Source: Elusimicrobia bacterium GWA2_69_24 (GTDB lineage Bacteria > Elusimicrobiota > Elusimicrobia > UBA1565). Taken from it: a DNA stretch of 59,969 bases. The stretch's first letter is position 1, and each line of letters opens with the position of its first letter. Position numbers and translations under genes: made by a program. This document shows, piece after piece, positions 58,557-59,969 of this stretch. A model generated the notes under the pieces. It was not told where the DNA came from. It did not search any database and worked only from the letters and a program-made list of their open reading frames with translations. The stretch spans positions 1 to 59,969 of the forward strand of contig MGTY01000100.1 in the NCBI GenBank assembly GCA_001799695.1, given 5' to 3'.

Positions 58557-59009
58557 CTAGGGTCGGAGGCCGAACCCGCGGGCCATCAGGCTCGCGACGA
58601 AGACGATCACGACGACGAGGGCAAGCTCCGCGTGGGTCAGCGTGTGGAGGGCGCGCGCGGAGGACGTGTCGGGGGACACGCCGCGGGCGAGTTGGCGCCG
58701 CCAGCGGAGCAGCGTGAGCATCGGCCGGAGCTCGAGGACGAAGACGGCCGCGACCAGCCCGAGCTTCAGCCAGAAGAAGGTCGAGCGCAGGTAGAAGCCC
58801 GTCCCCTTCTCGAGCCCCGCGAACGCGCGCAGGAGCCCCGTGACGATCCAGAGGAGGGCGGCGAGCCCCCAGACGCTGTCGGCGGCGAAGAGGCGCCGCA
58901 GGCCGGCGGCGTCGAGCGGGCCGCGCAGCGCGCGGCCGCGCAGGAACACGCTCGGCAGGCCGAGCGCGAGTGCGAGCACGTGGAGCGCCGAGACGACCGC
59001 CGCGAGCAT
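58557..59009 (-). CDS. DUF2214 membrane protein
   Basis: 150 residues with four hydrophobic helices. ALHVLALALGLPSVFLRGRA, FAADSVWGLAALLWIVTGL and FYLRSTFFWLKLGLVA match the DUF2214 family of small membrane proteins. The function is unknown. The stop is directly against the dehydrogenase remnant. The ATG at 59009 lies in a 73-base divergent gap with the small exported protein. A TAGACT box seven bases before it could give a leaderless message. Confidence 0.82.
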   Translation of the reverse strand: MLAAVVSALHVLALALGLPSVFLRGRALRGPLDAAGLRRLFAADSVWGLAALLWIVTGLLRAFAGLEKGTGFYLRSTFFWLKLGLVAAVFVLELRPMLTLLRWRRQLARGVSPDTSSARALHTLTHAELALVVVIVFVASLMARGFGLRP

Positions 59010-59040
59010 CGCGCCGAGTCTAGCACGCCGCCCGGTCCGG

Positions 59041-59046
59041 TATGAT
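59041..59046 (+). promoter_or_regulatory. Possible -10 box of the small exported protein gene
   Basis: TATGAT lies 37 bases before the ATG at 59083, well placed for a leader that contains the ribosome binding site at 59071. The -35 region is poor. Confidence 0.35.
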
Positions 59047-59070
59047 ATCCGGGCCATGCACCCACCAACC

Positions 59071-59076
59071 AGGAGG
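59071..59076 (+). promoter_or_regulatory. Consensus Shine-Dalgarno
   Basis: AGGAGG, six bases before the ATG at 59083. It is the strongest ribosome binding site seen in the window and fixes the start of the small exported protein, although the same frame is open upstream. Confidence 0.75.
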
Positions 59077-59082
59077 CCTTCG

Positions 59083-59379
59083 ATGAAGAGCGACCGGTAC
59101 ACGAAGACCGTGCTGAGCGTCATCGCCGTCGCGCTCGTCGCGCTCGCCGCCCAGCCCTGGCTCTCCGGCTGGCCCGGCGCGCTCCACCCCGAGACCGCCC
59201 AGGCCCAGACCTCCTCGGCCAAGTACGAGGTCAGCGTGCCGAAGGGCTGGGGCAAGTTCGTCGCCTACAGCAACAACAACCTGCTGCTCGAGGCGCCGGA
59301 CGGCACGTGGCGCATCGTGGACGTCGAGGGGAAGATGCCCGAGTACCCGAAGGTGAAGGTGCTCATCCGCTGGCAGTAG
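59083..59379 (+). CDS. Small exported protein of unknown function
   Basis: 98 residues. A basic start (MKSDRYTK) and a hydrophobic stretch (VLSVIAVALVALAAQPWL) form a signal peptide or anchor, followed by a cleavage-like ETAQAQTSS. The mature part is about 50 residues (YEVSVPKGWGKFVAYSNNN, LEAPDGTWRIVDVEGK, YPKVKVLIRWQ) and looks like a small beta-rich domain. I do not recognise the family. The strong Shine-Dalgarno and -10-like box suggest it is well expressed. It ends four bases before the CitE-like gene, so the two may be cotranscribed. Confidence 0.75.
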   Translation: MKSDRYTKTVLSVIAVALVALAAQPWLSGWPGALHPETAQAQTSSAKYEVSVPKGWGKFVAYSNNNLLLEAPDGTWRIVDVEGKMPEYPKVKVLIRWQ

Positions 59380-59383
59380 CCCG

Positions 59384-59969
59384 ATGCGGGCGCGGCGGAG
59401 CCTGCTGTTCGTCTGCGGCGCCGAGCCCGCAGCGCTCGAGGCCGCGCGCGGCTCAGACGCCGACAGCCTGATCCTGGACCTCGAGGACACCGTCACCCCG
59501 GAGCGCAAGCCCCGCGCGCGCGCCCTGGTCGCCGAGGCTCTCGGGCAGCCCGCGCGCCCTGGGCTCGAGCGCACCGTGCGCGTCAACCCGCCGTCCACGT
59601 CCTGGTTCGCCGACGACGTGGCCGCGGTGGTCGCGGCCGGGGCCGACGCGCTCGTCGTGCCCAAGGTGGAGACGGCGGCCGACGTCCGGCGCGTGGCCCG
59701 CCGGCTCGCCGCGACCGAGCGCGCGCGGGGCCGCCCCGCGGGCGCCGTGAGACTGCTCGCGCTCGTCGAGACGCCGCGCGGCGTGCTCAACGCCTCCGCG
59801 ATCGCCGGGGCGAGCGCGCGCCTCGACGCGCTCGTGATCGGCCACGTGGATCTCTCGCGCGCGCTCGGCATCAGGGAGGCGGGCGCGACGGAGGGCACGA
59901 TCCTCCACGCGCGCTGCCACCTCGTGCTCGCCGCGAAGGCGGCCGGCCGGCAGGCCGTGGACGCCGTCT
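59384..59969 (+). CDS. CitE-like (HpcH/HpaI) CoA-ester lyase, runs off the window
   Basis: The first 195 codons of a gene that continues past the right edge. The start ATG at 59384 gives MRARRSLLFVCGAEPAALE. LILDLEDTVTPERKPRARA carries the acidic metal-binding residues of the HpcH/HpaI aldolase/CitE family, RTVRVNPPSTSWFADD the Arg-containing substrate loop, ADALVVPKVETAADV the Glu loop and LLALVETPRGVLNA the next conserved block. Family members cleave malyl-, citramalyl- or beta-methylmalyl-CoA-type substrates. The C-terminus and exact specificity are not visible. Confidence 0.85.
   Translation, partial: MRARRSLLFVCGAEPAALEAARGSDADSLILDLEDTVTPERKPRARALVAEALGQPARPGLERTVRVNPPSTSWFADDVAAVVAAGADALVVPKVETAADVRRVARRLAATERARGRPAGAVRLLALVETPRGVLNASAIAGASARLDALVIGHVDLSRALGIREAGATEGTILHARCHLVLAAKAAGRQAVDAV

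Noticed and set aside
1..59969. CRISPR arrays, tRNA or rRNA genes, insertion sequences
   Set aside because: No regularly spaced repeats, no cloverleaf or rRNA-like sequence and no transposase reading frame were seen on either strand.

Overview
The window comes from a very GC-rich bacterium with tightly packed genes. Most coding sequences touch or overlap, GTG starts are common, and several promoter-like boxes lie so close to a start codon that leaderless mRNAs look likely. The gene types (OFA-like MFS carrier, LLM-class F420-type oxidoreductase, stand-alone CinA domain, DUF1932 dehydrogenase, CitE-like lyase, large exopolysaccharide locus) would fit an uncultured soil or subsurface lineage such as Rokubacteria/Methylomirabilota, but that is a guess from gene style and not a phylogenetic result. 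I saw no rRNA, tRNA, CRISPR array, insertion sequence or replication origin.

Layout. Positions 1-326 are lower in GC and hold nothing I recognise. Positions 327-7773 are metabolic genes: two MFS carriers, a VOC protein, an LLM oxidoreductase, a coupled trio (hotdog thioesterase, CinA domain, DUF1932 dehydrogenase), an alpha/beta hydrolase and a retropepsin-like protease. Positions 7880-58292 form one large surface-polysaccharide locus, almost all on the minus strand. Positions 58490-59969 hold a rearranged remnant of the DUF1932 dehydrogenase gene, a DUF2214 membrane protein, a small exported protein and the start of a CitE-like lyase that leaves the window.

The polysaccharide locus reads as a Wzx/Wzy-type system. 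Sugar supply: rfbF, rfbG, an RmlC-like epimerase, a fused reductase-RfbH dehydrase and SDR epimerases (52.8-58.3 kb), plus an HddA-like kinase and its nucleotidyltransferase (39.7-41.5 kb). Initiation: a WbaP/WcaJ-like phosphoglycosyl transferase (42.6-44.0 kb). Extension: about ten glycosyltransferases of GT2 and GT4 type, two GT-C-like membrane proteins, and a DPMS-like GT2/DUF2304 pair. Export and polymerisation: a Wzx flippase, two Wzy/ligase-like proteins (one with a TPR tail), a Wzc-type tyrosine autokinase, an OPX (Wza-like) protein, an outer-membrane beta-barrel and a FecR-domain protein. Decoration: a carbamoyltransferase cassette with DUF5989, four SGNH proteins, a PIG-L deacetylase, a GNAT-GT2 fusion, three methyltransferases and a membrane phosphatase/sulfatase-like enzyme.

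Promoter-like boxes suggest four minus-strand units: 58.3 to 52.8 kb (CDP-sugar synthesis), 52.6 to 39.7 kb (lipid-linked assembly), 39.6 to 11.3 kb (export, polymerisation, decoration) and 10.1 to 7.9 kb (carbamoylation cassette). One SGNH gene at 10.2 kb is divergent. The points most worth checking are the dehydrogenase gene and its scarred copy bracketing the locus, the reductase-RfbH fusion, the GNAT-GT2 fusion beside a PIG-L deacetylase, and the tandem SGNH pair with an altered nucleophile motif.
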